A stretch of 64,000 bases of DNA from Kineococcus xinjiangensis (GTDB taxonomy: Bacteria; Actinomycetota; Actinomycetes; Actinomycetales; Kineococcaceae). Where the stretch lies: NCBI RefSeq assembly GCF_002934625.1, contig NZ_PTJD01000008.1, positions 62,001-126,000 of the forward strand. Direction: 5' to 3'. Below the pieces are notes generated by a model, which was not told the DNA's origin, made no database searches, and saw nothing but the letters and a program-made list of their open reading frames with translations. This document shows, piece by piece, positions 9,439 through 18,576 of this stretch (its first letter is position 1; each line of letters begins with the position of its first letter). Made by a program: the position numbers and the translations under genes.

Positions 9439-9959
9439 GTCGTCGGGTTCTCCCGTCACCGCACCCGGGCGACGCCACCGGGAGCCGTCGCCGGGCGTGG
9501 CGCGCTCGGTCCTGTCGTCGGATGGGATGTCCCGCACCCGACGGAAGCCTCTGTCTGCACCGCGCGAGCTCGCGTCAGCGCCGCGTCGCCCTGCAGTGCC
9601 GAGGACGCCTCAGTGGTCGACCGCCCCACTCCCGCGCAGCCGCACGGCGTCGCGCGCGCCGGCCGGACCCCGTGAAAGGTGTCGGCGGCGCGCGACCGGC
9701 GCCCTGCGCAGCACGGCGGTCACGTCCTCGGACCGTCCGCCCGGTGTGGTGCTACGGACAGCCACCGGCAGTCTCTCACAGGGCACTGAGCCCACGCCTG
9801 CCGTCGACGCGGGCAGCGGAAAGCGCCTGGCGTCGCCGCTCCGCAGCGCGGTAGCGTTCCGGCGACCCTCCGGAGCGGCCGAGGGGCCCGGCTCCCCGAC
9901 GCCGCGACAGCCCCCCGGCAGCGGGTGCGGGCGCTTCCGCCGGAATCGATGGGAGAACC
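9439..9959. other. 521-bp region between rne and a divergent small gene
   Basis: This stretch separates rne (minus) from the small gene at 9960 (plus) and should hold both promoters. A TAGCGT hexamer on the plus strand at about 9851-9856 could be the -10 element for the small gene. I see no tRNA, no riboswitch and no convincing additional gene; the open frames here are GC-rich shadows. Confidence 0.5.
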
Positions 9960-10253
9960 ATGCGCGGCACGTGCAGGACACCGGCGCACGCAGCAGGAGC
10001 GGGCACGCGGCACGGCGGCCCGGTGCGGCGCGGACGCGGCGACCTCGACCCTGCGGCCGCTGCGCGCTCCCGCCCGGCCGGCACGCGCGGGATCACGGTG
10101 ACCATCTCCGTCCCCGACGACGTCCCGGCCACCGCCTCCGACCTCCTGGCCGTGGCGGACCTCGTCACCGAGGCGGCCGCGGAGCTGCTGCCAGGATCCT
10201 CCACGTCGATGGTCGTGCGCGCGGCGCGCGACGTCCGGGACGCCGACACCTAG
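9960..10253 (+). CDS. Small hypothetical protein, 97 aa
   Basis: The protein has 97 residues. The first 43 are rich in Arg, Gly and Ala and look unstructured; the rest ([24 protein letters not shown], then AAELLPGSSTSMVVRAARDV) looks like a short folded alpha/beta segment. ATG 9960 has a GGGAGAA ribosome binding site five bases upstream, which is the main reason to call it. It stands alone, with rne divergent on its left and a strong hairpin directly after it. Function unknown; a shorter form starting at an internal GTG is possible. Confidence 0.45.
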   Translation: MRGTCRTPAHAAGAGTRHGGPVRRGRGDLDPAAAARSRPAGTRGITVTISVPDDVPATASDLLAVADLVTEAAAELLPGSSTSMVVRAARDVRDADT

Positions 10254-10279
10254 CCGGGCCGGGCGGCCCGCCGCCCGGC

Positions 10280-10343
10280 GTGAGCCCGGACGAGTCAGGG
10301 CCCCCCACCGGCGGTGGGGGGCCCTGACTCGTCCGGGGCTCAC
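10280..10343. terminator. Long bidirectional terminator hairpin
   Basis: The left arm at 10280-10309 pairs with the right arm at 10313-10343 over 30 bp with a single bulged base and a three-base loop. It lies between the convergent small gene (plus) and sseA (minus). Confidence 0.8.
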
Positions 10344-10347
10344 CGGG

Positions 10348-10381
10348 CCGGCGGGTGCACCGGTCGCGGTGCACCCGCCGG
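10348..10381 (-). terminator. Second hairpin directly after sseA
   Basis: A perfect 15-bp stem (10348-10362 with 10367-10381) and four-base loop lie just downstream of the sseA stop codon. With the 30-bp hairpin beside it, sseA transcripts meet two terminators in a row. Confidence 0.7.
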
Positions 10382-10386
10382 GGGGA

Positions 10387-11313
10387 TCAGCGGGTGGGCG
10401 CGCTGCCGCGCTCGGGGCCGGTGACGATCGGGACGCGCACCGCGTTGCCCCACTCGGTCCAGGAGCCGTCGTAGTTGCGGACCTTCTCGAGACCCAGCAG
10501 GTAGGTCAGCACGAACCACGTGTGGCTGGAGCGCTCACCGATGCGGCAGTAGGTCACGACGTCGGTGTCGGCCTGCAGGCCGGCCTCGCCGAAGTAGATG
10601 CCCTCCAGCTCCGCGCGCGGCTTGAAGGTGCCGTCCTCGGCGGCCGCCCGCGCCCACGGCACGCTCGCGGCACCGGGGATGTGCCCGCCGCGCAGGGTGC
10701 CCTCCTGGGGGTAGTCGGGCATGTGGGTGCGCTCGCCGGTGTACTCCTGCGGGGAGCGCACGTCGATGAGGGCGCCGCCGAGGTGGGCGAGCACGTCCTC
10801 CTTGAAGGCGCGGATCGCGGAGTCGTCGCGCTCGACGACGGGGTACTCGGTGCGCTCGCGCTCGGGGACCTCGCGGGTGTACTCGCGACCCTCGGCCTCC
10901 CACTTGGTGCGGCCGCCGTCGAGCAGGCGCACGTCGGCGTGCCCGAAGAGGGTGAACACCCACAGCGCGTAGGCGGCCCACCAGTTGTTCTTGTCGCCGT
11001 AGAAGACGACGGTGTCACCGCGGCTGATCCCCTTGCGGGAGAGCAGCTCCGCGAACCCCTCGGCGTCGAGGTAGTCGCGGGTGACGGTGTCGTTGAGCTC
11101 GGTGTGCCAGTCGACCTTGACCGAGCCGGGGATGTGGCCGGTGTCGTAGAGCAGGACGTCCTCGTCGCTCTCGACGACGACGAGACCGGGGGTGCCCAGG
11201 CGCTCCGCCAGCCACTCCGTGCTCACGAGGCGCTCGGGGTGCGCGTACTCGGCGAACTTCGGCTGGGTGGTGTCCGCCGGCTGGGCGCTGGTGCGGTCGT
11301 CGGTCTGCGTCAT
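10387..11313 (-). CDS. sseA: Thiosulfate sulfurtransferase (rhodanese)
   Basis: This 308-residue enzyme has two rhodanese domains, about 25-145 and 165-300. Rhodaneses transfer the outer sulfur of thiosulfate or a similar donor to a thiophilic acceptor. The catalytic loop is in the second domain, Cys256 in CRIGERSS, the form typical of actinobacterial CysA/SseA proteins; the first domain has no cysteine at the matching place (YGDKNNWW). ATG 11313 follows a GAGGAG ribosome binding site. The gene has a leader of about 380 bases that contains a SAM-I riboswitch, a 31-codon leader peptide with three Cys codons and a large hairpin, which ties it to sulfur and methionine status. Confidence 0.93.
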   Translation of the reverse strand: MTQTDDRTSAQPADTTQPKFAEYAHPERLVSTEWLAERLGTPGLVVVESDEDVLLYDTGHIPGSVKVDWHTELNDTVTRDYLDAEGFAELLSRKGISRGDTVVFYGDKNNWWAAYALWVFTLFGHADVRLLDGGRTKWEAEGREYTREVPERERTEYPVVERDDSAIRAFKEDVLAHLGGALIDVRSPQEYTGERTHMPDYPQEGTLRGGHIPGAASVPWARAAAEDGTFKPRAELEGIYFGEAGLQADTDVVTYCRIGERSSHTWFVLTYLLGLEKVRNYDGSWTEWGNAVRVPIVTGPERGSAPTR

Positions 11314-11422
11314 GCGTCTCTCCTCGTGGGCTGGTGCGGTGAACAACTGGTTCGGGTGGGACGGTCCGGGGCGCGCCGGGGCGGGGTTTCCGCACGCAGC
11401 GCCGCACCGGCCCGGGCGGGTG

Positions 11423-11479
11423 CCACCGGGCGCCCGCGCCCCGTCGGGGGCGGGAGCGCCCGCAGGCGCGGCCCGGTGG
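11423..11479 (-). promoter_or_regulatory. Possible attenuator hairpin in the sseA leader
   Basis: CCACCGGGC at 11423-11431 pairs with GCCCGGTGG at 11471-11479, and the enclosed GC-rich stretch can pair further. The structure lies between the leader peptide stop (11501) and the sseA start (11313), where an attenuator would be expected. There is no T-run, so Rho-dependent or translational action is as likely as intrinsic termination. Confidence 0.4.
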
Positions 11480-11500
11480 TTCGGGAACGCGGCGGGAACG

Positions 11501-11596
11501 TCAGCGAGGACAGGCGGTGGTGACGCTGCGGCACAGGTCGATGTGCCGACGGCGCCGGTGGCGCAGGCGCCGGCACTCCGCGGAGAGCCCCGTCAT
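11501..11596 (-). CDS. Cys-containing leader peptide with HIDLCR motif
   Basis: A 31-codon reading frame starts at ATG 11596 with a strong GGAGGG ribosome binding site six bases upstream. The peptide is arginine-rich in the middle and ends with RRHIDLCR (residues 16-23) followed by SVTTACPR; Cys occurs at 8, 22 and 29. Short peptides with a C-terminal HVDLCR/HIDLCR motif are known upstream of sulfur genes in actinobacteria and are thought to sense cysteine supply through ribosome stalling. Here the peptide lies between a SAM-I aptamer and sseA. Its ribosome binding site overlaps the 3' strand of aptamer helix P1. Confidence 0.75.
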   Translation of the reverse strand: MTGLSAECRRLRHRRRRHIDLCRSVTTACPR

Positions 11597-11605
11597 CAAT
11601 TCCCT

Positions 11606-11691
11606 CCATCGTCCCTGGCAGGAGCACCCGCACCCGAATCGGGGGGTTGCTGCGGCGTCGTCGAGCCAGGACTCTCGGCCGCTCTTGATGG
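11606..11691 (-). promoter_or_regulatory. SAM-I (S-box) riboswitch of the sseA leader
   Basis: The minus strand carries the S-box core in order: P1 CCATC, then AGAGCGGCCGAGAG and CTGGCTCG (P2 side), GCCGCAGCAACC (P2/P3 junction), GGGTGC closing P3, and CCAGGGAC before the P1 partner GATGG. The P1 arms at 11687-11691 and 11606-11610 are perfectly complementary. A promoter lies just upstream. The bases after P1 form a GGAGGG ribosome binding site, so ligand binding should hide it. Confidence 0.88.
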
Positions 11692-11702
11692 TTGTCGGGG
11701 CA

Positions 11703-11733
11703 AAGGTAGGCGGTGGAGGGCCGGTGCTGTCAA
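11703..11733 (-). promoter_or_regulatory. Promoter of the sseA leader RNA
   Basis: On the minus strand a perfect -35 TTGACA (11733-11728) and a -10 TACCTT (11708-11703) are 19 bases apart. Transcription would start near 11696, a few bases before the riboswitch. Confidence 0.65.
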
Positions 11734-11764
11734 CTCCACCGCCGGCCCGGCACCGGTGCGGCCC

Positions 11765-12631
11765 TCAGCCGCGCCGGCGCCCGACGATCTGCCAGGACCG
11801 CGCGGTGCGCAGGTACGGCTCGCGGTCGCAGGCTGCGAGCTCCAGCCGCTCGAGGTCGGCGTAGAAACCCGGCTCGGCCTTGCGGCGGTCGTCGTCCACG
11901 AGGTCCGTGAAGCAGCGGATGCCGAAGCGGAAGTCGACGCTGCAGCGGGCCTCGACCAGCGCGGCCTCCGCCAGTTCGGGCGAGACGCGCTGCACCTCCC
12001 GGTCGAGGACGGGGTCGTGCGCGGCGGAGGCGTCCAGCAGGTGCAGCGCACCGGGCAGGTCGTGGCGGCGCACCACGGCGGCCATCACGTCGCCCGCCGG
12101 GTTGGAGGCGAGCAGGGAGACGCAGCCGCCGGGACGCACCGACGACACGAGCGTGGCGATGTCCGCGCGCACCCGCGCCTCCCCGCCCGGCCGGTGCTGC
12201 AGGACGTCGTGGCAGAGGACGAGGTCGAAGGATCCCGATCCACCGGCCCGGAAACCCGTCAGGGCGGCCAGCGCGGTGAGGTCCTCCAGGTCGGCGTCGA
12301 CGGTGCGGACGCGGTCGGCGACGCCGGCCGCGGCGGCGTTGGCCCGGGCGCGCTCCAGCAGGACCGGGGAGGTGTCGAGGACGGTCACGCGGCAACCGCG
12401 GCGCGCCAGCGCGATGGCGTCCGTCCCGTCGCCGCCACCGGCGTCGAGGACCCGCAGCGGGCGCCCGGAGACGGTGCGGCAGACCCGCTCCAGCGTGTGG
12501 TCGACGATGCGGTACCGCAGCCGGCCCCAGGGGGCGCCCTGCCAGCCGGACCAGCCCGCGATGTCCTCGACGAGGGCCGTGGGCAGGACCTCCCCGTCCC
12601 CCGGGACACCGCCCGCGCGCTCTGCCGGCAC
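11765..12631 (-). CDS. SAM-dependent methyltransferase, CmoM-like
   Basis: This 288-residue class I methyltransferase has the SAM-binding motif VLDAGGGDGTDAIALARRG, the acidic loop VTVLDTSP and the motif IV region FDLVLCHDVLQH. The order of later elements (SVRPGGCVSLLASNPAGDVM, then FRFGIRCFTD and REPYLRTARSWQIVGR) closely follows CmoM, the tRNA uridine-34 carboxymethoxy methyltransferase, so that is my best guess; other substrates remain possible. GTG 12631 has a GGAGG motif just upstream; a GTG at 12646 is the alternative. It lies directly upstream of the SAM-I controlled sseA leader but has its own start and is not under the riboswitch. Confidence 0.82.
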   Translation of the reverse strand: MPAERAGGVPGDGEVLPTALVEDIAGWSGWQGAPWGRLRYRIVDHTLERVCRTVSGRPLRVLDAGGGDGTDAIALARRGCRVTVLDTSPVLLERARANAAAAGVADRVRTVDADLEDLTALAALTGFRAGGSGSFDLVLCHDVLQHRPGGEARVRADIATLVSSVRPGGCVSLLASNPAGDVMAAVVRRHDLPGALHLLDASAAHDPVLDREVQRVSPELAEAALVEARCSVDFRFGIRCFTDLVDDDRRKAEPGFYADLERLELAACDREPYLRTARSWQIVGRRRG

Positions 12632-12832
12632 ACCGCCTCCCTCCACCGCTGACGCAACCGAGGTCGATCGTAGGCGCGCCGGGCGCGACGCACGTGGCGG
12701 CGCGGACGGCGGCGACGTCGCCGCGGCGCGCGGAACCGCCCGCCCGGAGCATCAAGGTCGGGCGGCAGGTGCCGATCCTCTGGGGCAGTGGACCGCGCGA
12801 GGAGCGGTCCACGACGAGAGGAGTTCCCCGAG

Positions 12833-13123
12833 GTGAGCGCACTCACGACCATGCTGCGGCACCAGCTCGCACCGCCCACGCTCGCCGACGTCCACACCGC
12901 GGTGCGGCAGGTCGGCGGTGACGGGGCCGAGGCCCTGTGGCAGCAGCTGTGCGCCGGCGCGGGGATCGACCCCGCCGCCTCCCACGTTCCGCTCGACCGG
13001 GTCGCGGCGCTGCTCGCAGCGCTCCGCACCACCCCCGGCGTCGTGGGGGTCGTCGGGCACTCGATGTCGGTGCGCCTGAACACCTACCGCACGCTGACCA
13101 AGCTGGAGGAGAACGACCGATGA
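12833..13123 (+). CDS. Small helical protein paired with a GAF protein
   Basis: The protein has 96 residues and looks all-helical: LTTMLRHQLAPPTLADVHTAVRQVG, EALWQQLCAGAG, then [41 protein letters not shown] 12833 has a GAGAGGAG ribosome binding site. Its stop overlaps the ATG of the GAF gene by four bases (ATGA), so the two are coupled. The leader contains an 8-bp hairpin at 12789-12811. I do not recognise a family; the constant pairing suggests it acts with the GAF protein, perhaps as a partner or output. Confidence 0.68.
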   Translation: MSALTTMLRHQLAPPTLADVHTAVRQVGGDGAEALWQQLCAGAGIDPAASHVPLDRVAALLAALRTTPGVVGVVGHSMSVRLNTYRTLTKLEENDR

Positions 13124-13650
13124 GCGAGGCACCCCGGCCCGTCGACCCCGTGCAGGACGTGGAGCGGCTGACGGAGATCGGCCGGTTCGACCTGTTCTCC
13201 GACGAGGCGCGCGCGAGGCTCGACGGGTTCGCCCGCCGCGCCGCCGAGCGCCTCGGCCTCCCGATCGGCCTCGTCAACATCGTGCTCTACGACGCGCAGC
13301 ACATGGCGGGCAGCCACGGCCTCACCGGCTGGCTGGCCGAGACCCGCGGCACGCCTGTGGAGTGGTCGTTCTGCGCCACCTCCGTGCGCACCGGCGAGGA
13401 GTACGTCGTGCCCGACGCGCAGCTCGACGAGGCCCAGTGCGACAACCCGCTGGTGACGATCGACGGCATCCGCAGCTACGCAGGGGTTCCGCTGATCACC
13501 TCCGCCGGGCACGTGCTCGGCTCGTGCTGCGTCCTCGGCACCGAGGTGCACGAGTTCACCGCCACCGAGGTCGCGGAGCTGCGGGCGATGGCCGCCGAGG
13601 TCGTGGCGGAGATCGAGTCCCTGCGCCTGCCGCAGGTCGTCGCCTCCTGA
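13120..13650 (+). CDS. GAF domain protein
   Basis: This 176-residue cytosolic protein is essentially one GAF domain (about residues 20-170). Typical pieces are LGLPIGLVNIVLYDAQHMAGSHG, the WSFCATSVRTGEEYVVPDA stretch, then YAGVPLITSAGHVLGSCCVLG. There is no kinase, cyclase or DNA-binding domain attached, so it must signal through a partner. Three cysteines line the usual ligand pocket region (FCAT, DEAQC, SCC), which would suit a redox or ligand sensor, but no ligand can be assigned. Its start overlaps the stop of the small helical protein before it. Confidence 0.82.
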   Translation: MSEAPRPVDPVQDVERLTEIGRFDLFSDEARARLDGFARRAAERLGLPIGLVNIVLYDAQHMAGSHGLTGWLAETRGTPVEWSFCATSVRTGEEYVVPDAQLDEAQCDNPLVTIDGIRSYAGVPLITSAGHVLGSCCVLGTEVHEFTATEVAELRAMAAEVVAEIESLRLPQVVAS

Positions 13651-13664
13651 GCCGCCCCGTCCTC

Positions 13665-13707
13665 CGTCGAAGGGCCCACCCGGTCTGACCGGGCGGGCCC
13701 TTCGACG
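13665..13707. terminator. Bidirectional terminator between GAF gene and GNAT gene
   Basis: A 19-bp stem with one mismatch (13665-13683 with 13689-13707) and five-base loop TCTGA lies between the convergent genes. Confidence 0.75.
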
Positions 13708-13752
13708 TCGGCGGGGCCGCTGGCGGTCCCTGCTCGCCAGGCGCGGCGGACG

Positions 13753-14391
13753 TCAGCCGCGCGGGCCCGAGGGCACCCGCGCGAGGTCGTGCGCGGGCAG
13801 CGCCTTGCCGAACGCGACGACCGGACTCGTCCCGGGACCGGGCAGGAGCTCCTGCCCCCGGGCGTAGCCGAGGGTGAGGTACAGCGCCTGGGCCGCGTGC
13901 TGGTGGACGCCGGTCGTCAGGTGGACCCGCTCGTACCCGGCGGTGGCGGCGCGCTGCTCAAGCTCCGCGAGGACCCGCCGCGCGAGGCCGCGCCGCCGGT
14001 GCGAGGGGGCGGTCCAGACGCGCTTGAGCTCCGCCACCGCGACGCCGGCGGGGCCGGGCCCGTCGAAGCGGCGGTAGGCGCCGCCGGCCACCGGCTCACC
14101 CCGGTCCAGGAGCAGCAGCAGGCAGCCCGTCGGTGCCTCGAAGTCGCTGGGCGGGTGCTCCGTGAGCTCGCGGCTGACGGCCTCGGCGGGGTGCCCGAGG
14201 ACGTCGCGGTACTCGTGTGCCAGGCCCTCCAGCAGCGGCCGCACCAGCGGATCGCCGAGCCCGGCGGTGCGGACCTCGAGGGGGGCCGGGCCGGGCCCGC
14301 GGTCCCACCCCCGGCGCTCACCCTGGCTCCGGCGGGCTCCCGGCAGCCGGGAGGCGGTCACATCGCAGACGGCAGCCACGGACGGCACCAC
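13753..14391 (-). CDS. GNAT family acetyltransferase under SAM-I riboswitch control
   Basis: This 212-residue protein carries a GNAT domain in its C-terminal 160 residues; the acetyl-CoA loop is at VWTAPSHRRRGLARRVLAELE, followed by YERVHLTTGVHQHAAQALYLTLGY. GNAT enzymes move an acetyl group from acetyl-CoA to an amine. GTG 14391 lies right after the second SAM-I aptamer, spaced correctly from its GGAGGG ribosome binding site, giving a 50-residue N-terminal segment before the domain. GTGs further in are possible starts. The riboswitch suggests a substrate linked to methionine, SAM or sulfur, but the sequence does not name it. Confidence 0.85.
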   Translation of the reverse strand: MVPSVAAVCDVTASRLPGARRSQGERRGWDRGPGPAPLEVRTAGLGDPLVRPLLEGLAHEYRDVLGHPAEAVSRELTEHPPSDFEAPTGCLLLLLDRGEPVAGGAYRRFDGPGPAGVAVAELKRVWTAPSHRRRGLARRVLAELEQRAATAGYERVHLTTGVHQHAAQALYLTLGYARGQELLPGPGTSPVVAFGKALPAHDLARVPSGPRG

Positions 14392-14402
14392 GGTCGTTCC
14401 CT

Positions 14403-14490
14403 CCATCGTTCCCGGCGGTAGCACCCGCGCCCGCGCTGCGGGGGGTTGCTGCGGCGTCGTCGAGCCAGGTCTCTCGGCCGCTCTGGATGG
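14403..14490 (-). promoter_or_regulatory. SAM-I (S-box) riboswitch before the GNAT gene
   Basis: The same S-box elements as at 11606-11691 occur here on the minus strand: P1 CCATC (14490-14486), AGAGCGGCCGAGAG, CCTGGCTCG, GCCGCAGCAACC, GGGTGCTA, GCCGGGAAC and the P1 partner GATGG (14407-14403). The central 45 bases differ from the first copy at a single position; the P3 loop has diverged. GGAGGG follows P1 and serves the GTG start at 14391. Confidence 0.9.
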
Positions 14491-14500
14491 TTGCACCGTC

Positions 14501-14529
14501 AAGTTACGTGCCGGTCAGCCCCGTGTCGA
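14501..14529 (-). promoter_or_regulatory. Promoter of the GNAT riboswitch RNA
   Basis: On the minus strand TCGACA (14529-14524) and TAACTT (14506-14501) are 17 bases apart. Transcription would begin at about 14494, four bases before the aptamer. Confidence 0.7.
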
Positions 14530-14546
14530 GCCCGGGACGGCGCCGA

Positions 14547-14578
14547 GCGGGACCGGGCACGGCCGTGCCCGGTCCCGC
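14547..14578 (-). terminator. Terminator after the hybrid kinase gene
   Basis: A perfect 32-base palindrome begins GCGGGACCGGGCAC; it can form a 14-bp stem with a GGCC loop. It lies 19 bases after the kinase stop and insulates the riboswitch promoter from read-through. Confidence 0.8.
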
Positions 14579-14596
14579 AGCGGGAGGGGCGGGCCC

Positions 14597-17460
<2,864 letters not shown>

Positions 17461-17461
<1 letters not shown>

Positions 17462-17850
17462 CACCAGCTGCCTGCGGCGCTGGCCTGGACGTTGAGGCCG
17501 CGGTCGATGGCTGCGCAGAGGGCGCTGAGCACGACCGGCTTGGTCAGGTAGGTGGCGCCGAGCGCCTGGCCGGCGGCGATGTCCTCCGGCTGCACGCGGC
17601 CGGACAGGAAGACCACCGGAACCCGCTCGAAGGAGTGGTGCCGGCGCAGCTGCTCGAGCAGCTCCAGGCCGGTCAGTCCGGGCATCGACACGTCGGAGAC
17701 CAGCACCTCCGGCGCGCCGCGATCGGCGACGATCGCGAGGGCCTCCTCGCCGGAGCCCGCTCCCACCACGCGGTGGCCCGCGGCCCGCAGCCGCACCTCC
17801 AGCAGGGTTCGGATGTCCTGGTCGTCCTCCACCACGAGCACTCTGGCCAC
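17461..17850 (-). CDS. Stand-alone response regulator receiver
   Basis: A single 129-residue receiver domain: acidic pair E8-D9-D10, phosphoacceptor Asp53 in LVSDVSMPG, conserved Ser83 in FLSGR and Lys104 in YLTKP. There is no output domain, so it acts as a phosphate shuttle or binds a partner protein. Its stop codon overlaps the kinase ATG (TGATG), so the two are made together and probably exchange phosphate. Confidence 0.92.
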
Positions 17851-18059
17851 GGTCGTGTCCTCTCCTCCGGTCGGCCCCGAGCGGCCCGCCCCCGCCCGAT
17901 GGCGGAGGAGCGAGCCTCACGAACGGGGCATCGGCAGCAGCAGCGGACGGCTTGAGCCCGGATGCGCGCCCCCGGAAGGGTGGCGACGGCACGGAGGGTG
18001 ACGAGGAGACGGGAGCGCTCGCCCGCTCGGTGAGCGGGGGAGCGCGAGGGGACGGTGGA

Positions 18060-18494
18060 TCAGCCGAGCTCGGGGAACCAGAGCGCGATCTCGCGGGCGG
18101 CGGACTCCGGGGAGTCGGAGCCGTGCACGAGGTTCTGCTGGACGGCGACGCCCCAGTCCCGCCCGAGGTCGCCGCGGATCGTGCCCGGTGCGGCGGTGGT
18201 CGGGTCGGTCGCGCCGGCGAGGCTGCGGAACCCCTCGATGGCCCGGTGCCCCTCCACCACGGCGGCGACGACGGGCCCGGAGGACATGAACTCCACCAGC
18301 GGCTCGTAGAACGGCTTCCCCTCGTGCTCGGCGTAGTGCCCGGCGAGCAGCTCCCGGTCGGCGGTGCGCAGCTGCAGCGCGACGAGGGAGTAGCCCTTCG
18401 CCTCGATGCGGCGCAGCACCTCCCCCACGAGGTTGCGGCGGACGCCGTCGGGCTTGACGAGGACGAGGGTGCGCTGGGCAGTCGTGTCGGCCAC
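18060..18494 (-). CDS. ndk: Nucleoside diphosphate kinase
   Basis: Ndk balances nucleoside triphosphate pools by moving the terminal phosphate through a phosphohistidine. The 144-residue protein shows [13 protein letters not shown] at 9-21, the nucleotide-site GTIRGDLG and the active-site His124 in NLVHGSDS, all intact. Length and sequence are standard for bacterial Ndk. The next gene to the right is divergent; about 200 bases without a gene lie to its left. Confidence 0.97.
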   Translation of the reverse strand: MADTTAQRTLVLVKPDGVRRNLVGEVLRRIEAKGYSLVALQLRTADRELLAGHYAEHEGKPFYEPLVEFMSSGPVVAAVVEGHRAIEGFRSLAGATDPTTAAPGTIRGDLGRDWGVAVQQNLVHGSDSPESAAREIALWFPELG

Positions 18495-18576
18495 GGCGCC
18501 ACCCTAGCCGCCGGATGATCCCCGGCAGGAACCCCGCCCGGGCGGGAGATGGCGGATCGGGCGTGGCAGGTGCAGC

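Noticed and set aside
5869-9675. Plus-strand open frame of 1268 codons opposite rne
   Set aside because: Mirror of the rne coding sequence; composition is that of a shadow frame and no domain is visible.
11310-11633. Minus-strand open frame of 107 codons across the sseA leader
   Set aside because: Starts inside the SAM-I aptamer, overlaps the better supported leader peptide in another frame, and is basic, Pro-rich low-complexity sequence.
12647-12832. A riboswitch or further SAM aptamer before the CmoM-like gene or the small GAF partner gene
   Set aside because: No S-box core (GCAACC, GAGAG) or other known aptamer sequence is present; only a short hairpin at 12789-12811.
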